A DNA stretch of 64,000 nt from Angiostrongylus vasorum (Eukaryota > Nematoda > Chromadorea > Rhabditida > Metastrongylidae), in assembly GCA_018806985.1 (NCBI GenBank), contig JADANN010000139.1, positions 1 through 64,000 of the forward strand, in the 5' to 3' direction. Below the pieces are notes generated by a model. That model saw nothing but the letters and a program-made list of their open reading frames with translations, did not search any database and was not told the DNA's origin. Made by a program: the position numbers and the translations under genes. This document shows, piece by piece, positions 11,801-22,894 of the stretch (positions are counted from its first letter, which is position 1; every line of letters starts with the position of its first letter).

Positions 11801-13503
11801 GTGGTCAGTATTTAAAAGAAGCTGTTTATTAGGCGAATAAAAAATCTGTTTAGTAAGCTTTATCAGCTGAGGTTATGAAAAGTGCTTGCCTGAGTAGATC
11901 GCATGTCAATTTGACCTTTCGGACTCCGAAGGAAACGAAATCGCCGAAATGTCAGTTATTAAATTAAATTTAACAAATAATTAGCAATTAACTAATGAGT
12001 TAGTAAATAACAACCCATTGCTTGCTCATCAAGAAAAACAGTGAATTGTCACGGGTGATACGACGCGTTATTGCTGATGGCACCGTTAGGTGGCAAACTG
12101 GCTGATAGAAAAGTAAGACAAACTCCTCACTGGTGGTGCAGTGGGTAACACGTAACCCCTAGAAAGGGTTTACGCGGGTTTGAGTCTGGTCTCGGAGCCA
12201 AGTTTTGCAAATTTCTCAGCACCACTTTTTTGTATTTTTTTTTCGTAGTATCCTGTGATGAAAAAAAATTGGTGCAGATAAAAAAGTAGTGCACTGTGAT
12301 TTGGACCACAGCTTCTGCTTAGTTGAGCCTAATGCCGATTTTTGCTCCCCAAATCGTTCCCGCTAATGGGTGATTGCTGGTAGTACTGATGTGGTTGTAT
12401 TTTAAATAATACTCGGTCATGGAAAAAATAACGGACGATGAATAAAAAGTTATACAGAATGAAAATAGCTTTTCAGTGGACAGAACTTAAGACATATTCA
12501 TGCCATACTTCATTGCGTAAAGCGCAAAAAGAAGGTGAAGCAGCAGAGCAGTCGTTAAGGGACCTCACAGTGGAACAGTGGCCCTCACTTATTACCAAAA
12601 GTGCTTGAAGGTATTCGTACGGGTTATGACTTTTTTCGAAGATAGTGTTTTTTAGAGGCTGGGCGGAATCCTTGCCGTAAACGAATGATTTGATGAAATG
12701 CAAAAAAAGGGGCAAGACGAACAAGTTCATGTCGACCACCTGTTCATTGCGATGTCATGAGCATTTTACAAATAGCGCAAGGAAGGAGCACATCATATTG
12801 ATCAGGATCGACCATGGGTGAAAGAAATGACGGTCTGAAGAGCTTTATAGAAGATGGGTGCAAGCAGAAATGTATGAAAAGACAGGCAGGCACGGAAATT
12901 ATTTTCTCGAGTACTGAGAGGAATTCCTAAAAGTGACATCAACATTGCACTGTTGGAATCGCCATTTCTTTGACCACCAAAAATAAAAGTGGACGGAAGT
13001 GGACTAACCCGCCATATGAATACACAATCAGTCCATGTTAATCCAAACAATGCCAGAAGTGTGCTGAGCCCTGTAGTGAACGAGAAGCTTAAGCCGAAGA
13101 ATGCTATTGAACCAAGCACGAGATATGCCGAACGAGCACCGAAACCACACAGTCTCCAAATACTCTGAAATAAAGTCGTTTCACAAAATAGTTCCATCAA
13201 AATGCTTACATTACGGGAAAAGCTTTTGGAGCACATTATAACCGCGCCGTTATAAGAGCTGAAATTCTTTCAGCAGCAATTTGATTGTACTTAGGCCAAG
13301 CATCGGCGGACTTTTTTTCTAAACAGGTACGAGGTAGTGCTTTAAGAATTCACCAGGATAAATGCAATATGCATTATGGAGGAGAATGAAGAAATCGCCA
13401 TCATCATTAACCGGAAATAAAACATCTCTGTAGGAGAGAAGTCCGGTGGCCACGTCGGAGAGTACGGCATATCGGGGGTTGAAAAGCTCCATTGCCTCTG
13501 GTT
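5809..13503 (-). CDS. Seven-transmembrane chemoreceptor, Srx-like (multi-exon)
   Basis: Six exons can be chained on the minus strand with good splice sites: 13354-13503 (TM1), 13009-13164 (TM2), 10809-10940 (TM3), 7173-7313 (TM4), 6098-6281 (TM5 and start of TM6) and 5809-6021 (TM7 and tail, stop at 5809). Phases agree at every join tested: 0/0 for the first three, TG|G restoring a Trp between 7173 and 6281, and 0 between 6098 and 6021. Acceptors are T-rich ending in CAG or AAG; donors are GTGAAT, GTTAGT, GTGAGT, GTGAGC and GTAGCG. TM3 carries H-V-Y-L-I followed by Q-R-I-V-C-I-F-F-P, the nematode Srx-type form of the DRY region. A short exon of length 3n+2 is missing between 10809 and 7313, and the first exon (start codon) is uncertain: an ATG at codon 12 of exon 13354-13503 is possible. 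Likely role: chemosensory GPCR. Whether it is Srx or a sister family is inference. Confidence 0.6.
6282..7172 (-). other. Intron between TM4 and TM5 exons of the chemoreceptor
   Basis: Bounded on the minus strand by GTGAGC (7172 inward) and ...CTTTAAG (6282). No named repeat is recognised inside it. Short frames at 6449-6664 and 6862-7068 have no supporting features. Confidence 0.5.
8041..9312. mobile_element. Possible LTR-type or unclassified repeat inside chemoreceptor intron
   Basis: A coding-like 8095-8330 segment is followed by CATTCA-rich tracts (8335-8430), a GC-rich island (8860-8990, with a run of C) and an AT-rich block. The block ends with a stem-like GC segment at 9250-9312 whose last bases are GTTACA. 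A TGT...ACA boundary and an A/T-rich polyadenylation-like stretch (attaaaggtttaatt, about 9195) would suit a BEL/Pao-style LTR, but I cannot find the partner LTR, a primer-binding site or Pol motifs. Low-confidence assignment. Confidence 0.2.
9460..9722 (+). repeat. SINE-A copy (subfamily 2 head)
   Basis: Head region has caatacacatgggattgatacc (subfamily 2 form), then the common body caccaagccttccatctcaccggggtcgg, agacttgtctgggaggatagcag and the tail agaactttatccttt at the high end. Runs plus. Confidence 0.8.
10212..10375 (-). repeat. Family B repeat copy (minus)
   Basis: gctgagatatttgcaaaactcc, gcggtggggaacgaacg, ttcaccaccacaccatgcgggtcc. Lies about 170 bp from an opposite-facing copy at 10548. 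Confidence 0.8.
10548..10765 (+). repeat. Family B repeat copy (plus)
   Basis: gggtggttgctgatggc, gaaggacccgcatggtgtgg, ttcgttccccaccgcag, ttttgcaaatatctcagc and the tail attgtggttgtatcacacataatacc. It ends 45 bp from the TM3 exon of the chemoreceptor. Confidence 0.8.
11455..11960 (-). mobile_element. Penelope-like element remnant with degenerate hammerhead-like end
   Basis: The stretch tggattttcccaatctatccaaaacgcttcaagagctc matches the GIY-YIG endonuclease part of the Penelope element at 19459-19746 (tggaattgatccagaatgcctcgag in that copy) and the remnant near 56760. Beyond it, 11925-11955 (plus) is a decayed form of the hammerhead-like motif (aacgaaatcgccgaaatgtcag). Frames are broken. It lies inside the chemoreceptor's TM2-TM3 intron. 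Confidence 0.55.
12048..12420 (+). repeat. Diverged family B copies (tRNA-like head)
   Basis: 12120-12185 reads TGGTGCAGTGGG followed by GGGTTTGAGTCTGG, close to Pol III A and B boxes at tRNA-like spacing. It continues with ttttgcaaatttctcagcacc. A second partial copy follows (12280-12420: cagcttctgcttagttgagc, gggtgattgctgg). Both lie in the chemoreceptor intron. Confidence 0.55.
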
Positions 13504-13594
13504 CTGAAAAGAAAAACCATGTGCTTATTTATGATAGTATAAGAACACGTCTAAGCTGTGCCAAAAAATTTTCCATTAACAAAGAGATTTGATA

Positions 13595-13920
13595 CAATCA
13601 CAATGATGCTGAGATTTCTGCGAAACTCCTGACCGCACGTGTACGCGATGGGGTACAAAAGCGCTATTACATTTTCCGGGGTCTCTCCTATTCAAAGGTG
13701 ATTGCTGATGGTACTGATAGATACAAAACTAGCAGAGAGAAAGACGAGTCGAAGGACCCGCATGGTGTGGTGGTGAACGCGTTAGCCCCCCGAAAAGGGT
13801 AATAGGGCGTTCGTTCCCCATTAAAGACACCTGTGGCCCAGAGTTTTGCACATAATTCAGCATCATTGTGGTTGTATCACACATAATACTCTACCGCGAA
13901 AAAATTCTAATAGGCACCAA
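13595..13920. repeat. Family B copies, minus part joined to plus copy
   Basis: 13599-13685 is the minus end of family B (gatgctgagatttctgcgaaactcc). At 13690 it switches to a nearly complete plus copy (gtgattgctgatggtac, gaaggacccgcatggtgtgg, ttcgttcccc, cagcatcattgtggttgtatcac). One of several places where two halves face each other. Confidence 0.7.
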
Positions 13921-13924
13921 GTAA

Positions 13925-15180
13925 AGGAGTTAATGAAGGAATCTGAACTTTTTAAGATAGCTCAAATCACAAGAATCTAAAAAGGATGAACACATTTTCT
14001 ACGAGCTTTTTTCTGGCCCGGTAGTTTCTTTCGCTTCAGGCCCGTTTGTGGTCGTAGTCGCGTCGTGGCGTTCATATTTCCTTGAAATAAGCAATCGCCT
14101 ACTTTCATGCATCGCGAACGAGTTATAGCCTTTCTTGCAGGACTGTACATAGAGGACATCTAATTTTTACTTCTTCTGCCCAGTATATTTCAGTCCAACA
14201 CCTTCGAGGATTAATTAGAGCTGAGTGGTAAACCACTGAGATCGCTCCAGTTGTTTCTGGATAACGTGGAACAAAACACTGTTATAGGTCGGCTAGTTGT
14301 TAAATAATATAAGGCTCTTCATGAATTTTTGCAGTAATAGATTAGAAGGGAAATAAAACCTGAATTAATTGAAAAAACTGTACATACTGTGTAGGTGTAG
14401 AGGATGGCGATGTATTGGAAGAATTATTTATGAAGTTGTGCGGTGCGTGGAATTCGCTTATTAAAGAAGGAAGAGGTGCCAATGAAGAAGGAAAGTGATG
14501 CTATAGATTCGTGTCCAGTTGAGGAAACCACGTCAATGAAGACAGCGGAGTCCTTATATAGTTAAGCTGTGGGAGAAACGTTAATGAGGTTCGTAGTGAA
14601 AACAATTTAAACCGCAAGCATATGACAAAAGCAAATAGTAAAAGCAGTCGAATGACCAAGTATAACAAGAACGTGAGTAAATTCTGGATGTTCTTTCATA
14701 ACAGTTCCCATAATGGTTCTTCAGTAGTTCTTATGACTTCTCTGAGTGTGCGATAATTTTCAGCGGTTGGTCTTAACAGAGTCGAAAACATAACGTATAA
14801 CTATGAAATATGGGATTAAATTTCTAAGAGAATCTCCGACTTCCTAACCATATGATAGGCTGGTAAAGAAGTTAATATGCTCAATTATGGCTGGATCCTT
14901 TCACGTAGATGCAACAGAAGGTGGGATGGAAGTGTCTATAATGTCAACGAATAGCACAAGTCGTCGAATCCCATCTAGCCAATTGCGAGGTACAGGCCGT
15001 GCGGGTGCCAAGCCACAGAATCGCTCCACACTTTGAAATTAAATCAGCAGAAATGAATTTATTAACACGATGAGGATATAAGAACGAAAATAAATTAAAA
15101 GCAACGATACATGTGGTATCACATAGTTCTCAGTAGCCTGGATTTATATACCGTGTTGCTTGGGATTAAATTGTTTCACA
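13925..15180. other. Unassigned DNA
   Basis: No repeat family recognised. A plus-strand open stretch at about 14440-14568 (reading LLKKEEVPMKKESD and similar) has coding-like composition, but no convincing splice sites were found around it. Confidence 0.3.
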
Positions 15181-15183
15181 CAG

Positions 15184-15368
15184 GAATAACAAACTTATTT
15201 CTGAAAACACTCGCTGTTAGACGTCAACTACATCACGAGCTTCGAGAACATGCCTTTAATGAAAAACAAAGTGGGAAGAGAATCAAAAAATCGTATCCAC
15301 ATGTCAACGACTTCTTGATGGCAGAAGGAATCCAAGCAATAGAGGAAGTACGATACGCGTGCGGACAG
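15184..15368 (+). CDS. Coding-like exon, family unknown
   Basis: Preceded by an acceptor (gtttcacacag) and followed by a CAG|GTGGGA donor. It reads 61 codons, phase 1 in and phase 0 out, rich in charged and amphipathic residues (RRQLHHELREHAFNEK, then KSYPHVNDFLMAEGIQ). I do not recognise the family. It is followed about 100 bp later by a SINE-A copy. The flanking exons were not found, so it may be an internal exon of an unmodelled gene or a fragment. Confidence 0.3.
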
Positions 15369-15461
15369 GTGGGAATGTCTGGCCTTTTTTGATTTGAAGC
15401 ACTTTTTGAGTAGTCGCAATATCCTTCTATATTCTACGCTTTGCACATAGACAAATAAAAA

Positions 15462-15742
15462 GGATAAAGTTGCCGGTCAAGGTCAGTCTCTGAGGGATGC
15501 GCTATCCATTCAACTTGATCAAGCATCGTCTGGAGGTGAGTGGACGCATATCTGGCCTTTACAATGACTCGCGGTGGCCTACCGATGTATCGAGCCAGTA
15601 CTGCTATCTTCCCGAACAAGTCTGGTACCAATTTGCCGACCCCAGAGGGATGGAAGGCTTGGTTAGCCATGGTCGCTGGCATCGATTCCACGCGCGTGTC
15701 GCAGTGGCGCCTCCAACCACTGCGCCATGTGCGCCCTTATTG
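15462..15742 (-). repeat. SINE-A copy (subfamily 1)
   Basis: Full-length: ctgagggatgcgctatccattc near the tail, gtggacgcatatctggcc, gatgtatcgagccag, gtctggtaccaatttgcc, and the head ttccacgcgcgtgtcgcag, ccactgcgcc at the high end. Good B-box-like ggaatcgatg on the minus strand. Confidence 0.85.
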
Positions 15743-15799
15743 TACACAGATGTGTAGCAAAATTTTAGGAACTGTTTTAATTTTGCAGTTACAAATTTA

Positions 15800-16800
15800 T
15801 TACTGAATGTGTGCACGAAACCTCAACCATTTACGGTATTCAGCTTGGTAACGTATTACAGCACTGGTCATATTCATACACTGCGGTGTTCCATCCTTTG
15901 GAATACCTGATGCAAATAAAAGTGATGTTTTAAAACAAAATGGCTAAACGTGTCGAAGAGATGTTACTGTACGTTGAATCGCGGTTCATCCGATTTGATC
16001 CATCGGAAAGGATTATCCAATCAAAGGTGGGATTCGGGATTTTAATTCAGGGACCGTAAACGTTCATTAGGAATTGGTGATTTGCAGACAGTATTGTAGC
16101 AAATATTTTCTTCACGGCATGTCGATGAAATTGGGATTCAGTGGTTTTTAATCATAACTTATTCTCACACAAAGAAACCTAACGAATCTAAATCTTCTTT
16201 TCTAAAAATTGATTAACGGCAGGACTATGTTAAAGATGCTGCGTTGGCAGTTTGCTGAAAATGTTTGTCTTTCTGTCCTCTTGTTGACTGCAGCCGCAAA
16301 ACGAATCTCGGCAGTACGCCATTACCATTTCTTGGCGTATTTCATCATGGTTGGAACTGCAGTGGGTGAAGAAATTGTTAATTGGTGTCGCATGCATTGC
16401 CTATCTATTTCCGTTCTTTTCCGAGTGACTCAGGCGAGCCTTGAGAAGTTTTTCTTGCTCACCGTGCAACAGTAGCCTACTTGATCCTACCCGTTCTAAA
16501 ACTTCGCAGAATATTTTCTAACATCCGTGCTAGGATGTCTAACTATGCACACCTCGCTAGCAGTGGCGATGAATCCAATGCACAACGATTCTTTCCAACA
16601 GTTGCCGTTGAATGACATCGCATTTCCGGCTCAAGTGCTTCTGCCTCTTCCAACGCAGTCAGACATCATGTTGACCCTCTACAATCCAGATACACATTGC
16701 TGAAACGTTTGTGGCCCGCTTTTGCCTAAACACATGCTATTCTTAGTCTTTCGTCAACTAATAAGCTTACATTCTCACAGATAACGTGTGAAGCGCCGAA
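15800..16800. other. Unassigned DNA
   Basis: A plus frame at 16209-16475 has one hydrophobic run (CLSVLLLTAA) but no clear signal peptide or splice partners. No repeat recognised. Confidence 0.3.
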
Positions 16801-17215
16801 TTTGCGTCTACAGACGAGCACGCCCGGCGTAGTTCTTCAGATACCTGAGTCTAATCCTTCTCGAGCCTATAAAAGCTAAGAAAAACGGTAACATCGGTTA
16901 GACAGTGCTTGCTTTTACTATCATTTTGTCTAATTCTTGATGGAACCTGCATCAATAAGAGTCCCATGCCCAACGATGTCTCGATGGTTTTTTTGTTGCT
17001 GTGATGAGCCCAGACAACTGCTCACGTTGTCCTTTGATTCCACTTCGCGGGTTTCAGTTTAAGGGTTTTTAAAATGCCTTCTTGGTGTGCTTCAACTCCG
17101 TCACAACATCCTCGAACTCGTTCATCCCTTGGTGAAGTCTTCATTGCTTTGCATCTTTTCAGCCCCTAATTTAGTTGTGTTGAAGATTGGATGTTCTTTG
17201 TCAAGTCCCTAATTT
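16800..17215 (-). mobile_element. Strongly decayed RTE endonuclease fragment
   Basis: gagtcccatgcccaacg, ttgctgtgatgagcccagacaactgctcac and gtcctttgattcca align base by base, with many substitutions, to gactcccacgtccagcg, ttgctatgataaactcagacagcccctcac and ctgttcgttccattc of RTE copy 3 (around 40270-40390). This is the oldest RTE relic in the window. Confidence 0.55.
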
Positions 17216-17984
17216 TGATTCCACAAAGCACTGAACAATTTTCTAGTACTTTCTACAAATTACTTTCTAACAGTCATTCCATATATTTGACTCGCAGCTA
17301 GCTCAGAAGGTCTGCGAGGCTTTTGTATAGTAGGGTTTACTCAGTTGAGAAATCAGTGATATAGAGACGGTTTGTATTTTCACTGCATCTTGACATTTAC
17401 ACTAGTTCAAAAAAATTATCTGAAAAGGAGCGACGTCCATCTGTCTAACATTTTTTGTTCATTTCGACATCGAGATTTTATTCTCAGCTCTTCGTTCCTA
17501 TTCATTACGCACCACTACTTGCCACTTACTCTTTTTTGGTTAAATTTTTCTTCTACGTCACACTTATTCTTAGTACTACAGCACCAATGTGTTTCATAAG
17601 CTGCTGTTTTGTTACCATTGGAGCTACTTACTCGTCGTTCTTCGTCTATCGATTTTGTTGTTGTCGTATCGTTTATGTTATTTATATGTTTAAAGGCTCT
17701 AATATCCATATTTTAGGTGCAACGTGTGAAAACAATAATCAGTAAGACCTGCGTTGCACATGGAGAGCAAAAGCAAGCAGATGCAATCGACCACCCTATC
17801 ACTGTGTAACAAATTTTCACATTGGATGCGATAATAGATTAGCAAATGTCCTGCATGATCTCTGCTGAGCGAGAAAACTTTATTTGAGCTGTGCTCCAGT
17901 TGCTCAGATTGGACTAGATGCCACATCGAAAGCCTCATACAGCGAGTACGAACGGCTGCGGACTATCTGCACGAGTTAATCAGA

Positions 17985-18030
17985 CCCTGAAGAAGGCGAG
18001 AACGTCGATAGGTTGGCCGAATAAACTTTT
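17985..18030 (+). ncRNA. Degenerate hammerhead-like motif
   Basis: CTGAAGA is followed by AGGCG and AACGTC, then ttggccgaataaa. The same ending recurs, reversed, at 52405-52460. The GAAA box is imperfect. Probably a relic of a Penelope or related short retroelement end. Confidence 0.3.
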
Positions 18031-18424
18031 GAAACAACCTTGTTAGGTTAATATCCATCAATGTAGTGATGTGGGTGTCCATTGTCCCATCGAGTCGAAT
18101 CCTATATAGGGAGTACCGTTCGAATGGCGAACTTAACTTGACAGAACGGCGGATGTTGGTTAATTGCCGTCAAATATGACCCCTCTCCTTTTTGGTTTCC
18201 TGTAGTAGTCGGGACTTTCTTTGCTAGAACGTAGCGCGCCAATAGCTGAAAGACCGACATTCATTAAATCGCGGTGGAAATAATCAATAATTTTCTTGAG
18301 TAAGAGGACACCACCAAAGTGAGCCATTCGAGCGGTGCTCCCTCAACTGGATTCCATTCGATACGACTATGAGTAGCCATATCGTGAGGATGAGCGCCTG
18401 TGAATAATCGATTCGGAACAATCG

Positions 18425-18690
18425 GGATCTGAAGGAGAAGAAGAAGTCGGGACGAAAGCAGAAAATTCGCCCATGGGTTACCAAGCCTTCCGTCCCTACG
18501 GGGTCGGAACATTGGTACCAGACTGGTCTGGGAGGATAGCAGCATTGGCTGGATACATCGGTGGACCATTGCGAGTCATTGTAAGGGCCAGATATGCATT
18601 CACTCACCTCCAACGATACTTAATGAAGTTGAATGCATGGCCTATCCACCATGGATTGATCAAGGCTAAGAGCTTTATCCTTTTTTAATG
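18425..18690 (+). repeat. SINE-A copy with lost or replaced head
   Basis: Body and tail are intact from ccatgggttaccaagccttccg through ggatacatcggtggacc to aagagctttatccttttt. The tRNA-like head is missing and replaced by unrelated GAAG-rich sequence (18425-18460). Confidence 0.75.
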
Positions 18691-19219
18691 TTCTATATCA
18701 GCCTTAATGAAAAGGTGAAATTACACCTAGTTTTTGCGACTATATGTCGTCCATGACATGAAATTAGGACTTCGGCGCCATTCTTCTTCCTCAATTGGTC
18801 AAAATTTCTGCTTGGAAAAAGCCATCACGAATTCTTCTTTATGAAGTTTTAGTTGGGATAAAAAATATGAACAGAGCTACATTCCAGCAGCAGATGATAA
18901 CATGAGCCCTTCATTAAGCTGGAATCCACAGAATACATGCGCTTATCGTAACTCAAGTGACAACACATAAACATTTAAGAATTCTCGACTACTGATGGGT
19001 CTCTAGCGCGATTGTACTGGAAAAAAAGGTGATAGAAGTACTATTCTCAACTGCAACCCGATTTGCTTCTTGGTTGCATTCAATACGCTCTTAACGAGTG
19101 TAATATCCCCATCATGTACATCGAGGACTTCAGAGAAGACACAAACAGTTGAATAATTCTTTCTACTTCTGTTTACCAAACACGAGGTGTTATTTTATTT
19201 CTTTATTTACGTAGAACCT

Positions 19220-19248
19220 GACGTTTCGGCGGATTTCGCCTTCCTCAG
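19220..19248 (-). ncRNA. Hammerhead-ribozyme-like motif at Penelope element end
   Basis: On the minus strand: CTGAGGA, a GGCG-AAATC-CGCC hairpin, GAAA, then CGTC, followed by AGG. It has all conserved core positions of a hammerhead, stem II of four pairs, a two-pair stem I (CT/AG) and a minimal stem III. It is on the same strand as the element's coding region and near its 3' end, as known for this class. Confidence 0.6.
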
Positions 19249-19458
19249 AGCCTGGAAAGGTCAAGTTGACTGCGATCTGCACGGTCAAACGCCTCCATAA
19301 CCAAACAGAGAAGTTGTTGGACCAAAAATTTCAGTCACATTGAACACAGAGTCTTTTCACACTCACCGCTTTCTATGAGTCTTCCACTAAATATTTCACG
19401 TGGAGTCAAACCGCCAAACCGCACAGATTTCACATGGAATCGTAATGTACCCATCTCA

Positions 19459-19790
19459 TCAGAATAACAGGCTTATATACTGCCCAATATCACGCGTGAT
19501 AATGAAGCATTCCTCCCTGCGGTTCATTTTCGGATTCTTGGAATTGATCCAGAATGCCTCGAGAATTTTGCGCGCTTGTGTTCTCCATTCCTGCGCGAGA
19601 ATCGTAACCCGTACTTCAAAATCTTCTCCGTTATGTCTCTGCGTCCTATGCGTGCCTAGTAGAGTATTTGGCTTACGTATGCCGACTAGATGTTCTTTTA
19701 TACGAACGCAGAGTGGTCTACCCGTTTCGCCAATTCGTCCCCGCACGCTTTACAAGAGATCAGATAAACTGTACCTGAACTCATGCAGTC
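19459..19790 (-). pseudogene. GIY-YIG endonuclease domain of the Penelope element
   Basis: Residues VYLISCKACGDE (about 19745-19790) and then IGETGRPLCVRIKEHLVG make the GIY-YIG core, with Arg and the Glu-His pair following at normal spacing. A short deletion between GDE and IGET shifts the frame, exactly across the second Y-x-G half of the motif. After the core comes HNGEDFEVRV, then an ILEAFWINSKNPKMNRR segment that recurs in the remnants at 11.5 and 56.7 kb. Confidence 0.75.
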
Positions 19791-20297
19791 ACCGTCTCTA
19801 CCATTGGGGCAAATTATACAATTTTTGCCTTGCACATAGACGGTCGAATAGGCGGTTATGAACTAGTTGGCGTCTTAGATTACTCGGTGGCATTTCAGTT
19901 ATCATTACGGAATTCTTTAGACCAGCCCTTCTTAAACAGCGTTTTATAGCTGCACTTACTTCATTTGAAATGAAGGGCAGGATAAACGGGACCTTATTGT
20001 CGCTAGAGTTATCGTTTTGGGGGCCTGTGGTTTCCTCTACACATATCCCGAGCTACAGTTTCGTAGCCACAAAAAATGGCTTTTTGCCGCACCAAGTTCC
20101 GGGACTCCTCTCTCTGCTCCCTTCCTGTGCACACGCTGGTAGCTGTTCGAAACATGTTTCTCACAAGCGCCCTTTTTCGTGTGAGAGGGGTGAGAGGAGA
20201 GGTAATGAACCAAGATGTTTCTACTACTTGGCTTTCGATACCATTTCGTAACGTAGCCGTTTTCTGACAGGTTAATTTGCACGTTCAGAAATGGAAG

Positions 20298-21029
20298 TCA
20301 GTTTTCTTTTGGTTTCTCTAGGGTGATTTTAATATACTTTGACTGTTCGTTCAACAGCTCGAAACATTTGTCAATTTGCTTTTGTGTTGAACAAATGACC
20401 AAGCACTCATCTACATATCTACAGTAGAGTAACGGCTCGAGATCGATTAGTGATGCTTCCACCTTAGACATGAATGCAATGGCAAGGCTTGGTGCCAGTC
20501 GTTGTCCCATTGCCAGCCCTCTCGTTTATGCGTAATACCTCCTGGGCCATCTGAAGATTGAGCAGTTTAGGCACTCCTTTAAGAGTGTCATCAACTGCTG
20601 AATCGAGAAGCCATACATGTTTATTGCTCCTTCATGTTGTATAAGGAGCTCGTGGATGGCTTGCATAGCGAAGTCATTCGACACGTTTATATAGAGGGCG
20701 GTGACGTCGAAGGACTCCATCACGTATGCGCTGTTGGGCTGCACAGTACGTAGACGATCCAGGAACATTTGGGTGTTCATTAGATGGGCTGGAACGTACT
20801 TCAACAACTGGGTAATTATTAGGGTTACTAACCACGTTATTCTATCCGCAGGCCCGTCCAGGCAGCTAATGATAGGTCTGACCTTAAATGACGATGGCTC
20901 GGTAGACACGAGATCATCGCTGGATACTAACTTATTCGTTTTGATAAGTATGTACAGGGCGGGACATGCTGGTAGGTCAGCTTTGAGTTGAGAGATAACT
21001 GATGGTTTTAACCCAGCCGCTCTTGCCAT
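20298..21029 (-). pseudogene. Reverse transcriptase domain of the Penelope element
   Basis: Two adjoining frames (20526-21029 and 20298-20510) cover the RT palm and fingers: LYILIKTNK, KVRPIISCLDGPADRI, VTALYINVSNDFA, then GQRLAPSLAIAFM and CRYVDECLVIC. The active-site box is YVDE at 20406-20417 in place of the usual YVDD, so the second catalytic Asp is Glu (codon GAG, 20406-20408). A frame change near 20520 separates the two halves. Expected to be inactive. Confidence 0.8.
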
Positions 21030-21489
21030 TTTAACCCATTCTTTGTTTAACTTTCGGTATTGACTTCTAAATTCCTTCTCAGACGAAGGACGATAAAGGG
21101 AAGCATCTTCAAGGTACTTTTCCGTTATCTCAACATCTAACTGATGGGAATTACAACGAACTATCCACGCTTATCACTAGCCGACATATTTTTTGTTTCT
21201 TATGTTTTTCGATGCCTTGTACCTCCCGCACACCGCGTTTTTGCACTTCAGTAAGGTTGGAGCAGTATCTCTTTGCCCGATAGTGATTAAGGACCTTGAA
21301 AAGTTTCATTCGTAAACGTCCGAAATTTAGCGTTAACTTCATTGTTGGGCTCTTGTTGTCTAAAGAACGGTTGAGGAAATGGCGGTACTGGTAGTGCCCT
21401 TACTTGTTGTTGTTCGCGCCTATTTAGCGCTTCATCCCTAGCTTTTTGCGGAGTCTATCTTGAAGTTCATGCAAACTACATGCGACCCT

Positions 21490-22300
21490 ACGCAAGATTT
21501 CCCTCAGAAATGGGTTCAGATGGTGAGAAACTTGGTCCCAATTCTAATAACGAGCGCGCACTGTCAGGGAGAGTCATGCCTCCTAACACGGTTAGCCTTG
21601 AATTTCTTTGTACATTATTTATCCCACTGTGACTCGCTTGATGTTCGTTGGCGGTGTTTCTGTATGCTCTTGAAGCCGTGTTATGCGATTTACTCAAAGG
21701 TCTTCGAACTTTGTCCGCAAAGTTACTTTAGCATTAGACCTAATAGAATTGCAAATCAACACTGACCCACCCACTATTCTCCTCCAGAGGCGGTCCTCCA
21801 AACAGTTGAGTAAACAGGGTCCTGATAGGAATTCTGCACCCTCGACGACATCGAAACCATATCCCGGGTCCTAGAACTCTGTCGAGAGTACCACTTGGCC
21901 TTGTCTTAGCATTAGTCGGCCGTTAAAAACCATTTGACAGTGTTCAAAGGAATGGTGCTTAATCTTGAATCGCCTGGACCAATCCTACATAGAAACCCTA
22001 ATTTTCTTTATTTTAAATGCGCCACGAATGTATGACTTTCCCAGCAATCCATTACCATCTGAGTACGTCCGGTAAGCAACACCGTCGCACGAAAGCTGTT
22101 AACTGTCTTAGCGCAATGGATAATAGAATCATTCGATTAAGAATGACAGTGGTACAGAAATTGCACTCAAACTCCTTAACGATGGGTAAAAAAAGGATAG
22201 GATACATAAATGGGATAAAAAAATTGTAGGAAAATTGAGTTTATGAAAAACGTGTAACGTAAAGGCAGCGAAATCAAGCTAAATGCAACCCTGATTGCAA
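21490..22300. other. Unassigned DNA
   Basis: Open frames on both strands at 21460-21765 have low complexity of support. I see no repeat family, splice sites or motif. Confidence 0.3.
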
Positions 22301-22324
22301 AGACCAAACCTTATATATAAAAAA

Positions 22325-22606
22325 GAATAAAGCTCTCGGCGATCAACCCCTTGATGGACGCGCCATGCATTCGATCTCATTAAGTATAGTTGGAGGTGAT
22401 CGAATGCATATCTGGCCTTTGCAGTGACTCGCGGTGGTCTACCGATGTATCGAGCCAGTGCTGCTTTCCTCCCAGACAAGTCTGGTATCAATTTGCCGAC
22501 CCCGGAGGGGATGGAAGGCCTGGCGAGCCATGGGTGCGGGGATCAACTCCACGTGAGTGTCGCAGTGGCGCCTCCAATCACTGCTCCACACGCGCCCTAC
22601 CCTTTA
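22325..22606 (-). repeat. SINE-A copy (subfamily 1), full length
   Basis: Runs from gctctcggcgatcaaccc (tail) to cactgctccacacgcgccct (head). Head on the minus strand: GTGTGGAGCAGTGATTGGAG, then CGTGGAGTTGATCCC. Confidence 0.85.
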
Positions 22607-22894
22607 TACAACCACCCTCAATCAGATAATCGGAATAAAGAAGAACTGAAAGATTTATGCGGAGAAATGGAAGTGGCAAGGTTGGTGTTCAGGTTTCAGA
22701 GAAGAACTGGTCAAATAGTTAGGGGCGTAATTCGAAGCTAATCCTTTTAAGACAGGTTTTCTATGAAAAATTAAATAATATATAACCTACCTTTTTCTAC
22801 CTACCGGCTGTTGTTCTTCTTTAACGGTAAAGTATTATGTGAAGTACAACCACAATGGTGTTGAGATCTTTGTAAAGTGTTTTCTCCTTCAACG

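Larger units (their letters stand above)
19190..21480 (-). mobile_element. Penelope-like element (RT plus GIY-YIG), near complete
   Basis: On the minus strand, from high to low coordinate: a basic N-terminal region (about 21150-21480), a reverse transcriptase domain (20298-21029) and a GIY-YIG endonuclease (about 19459-19790). A non-coding end (19190-19380) follows that carries a hammerhead-like motif at 19220-19248. This order is diagnostic of Penelope-like elements, which prime at chromosomal nicks made by the GIY-YIG nuclease. Frames are interrupted near 20520 and near 19745, so it is no longer autonomous. The 5' boundary is uncertain. Confidence 0.85.

Noticed and set aside
12473..12739. 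88-codon minus frame as part of the chemoreceptor
   Set aside because: It lies in the intron between TM2 and TM3. Joining the flanking exons directly gives correct topology and phase, while including it would not.
13354..13500. Alternative frame starting MELFNPRY in the first chemoreceptor exon
   Set aside because: It stops at about 13322 without an in-phase continuation, while the other frame is a membrane segment ending at a good donor in phase with the next exon.
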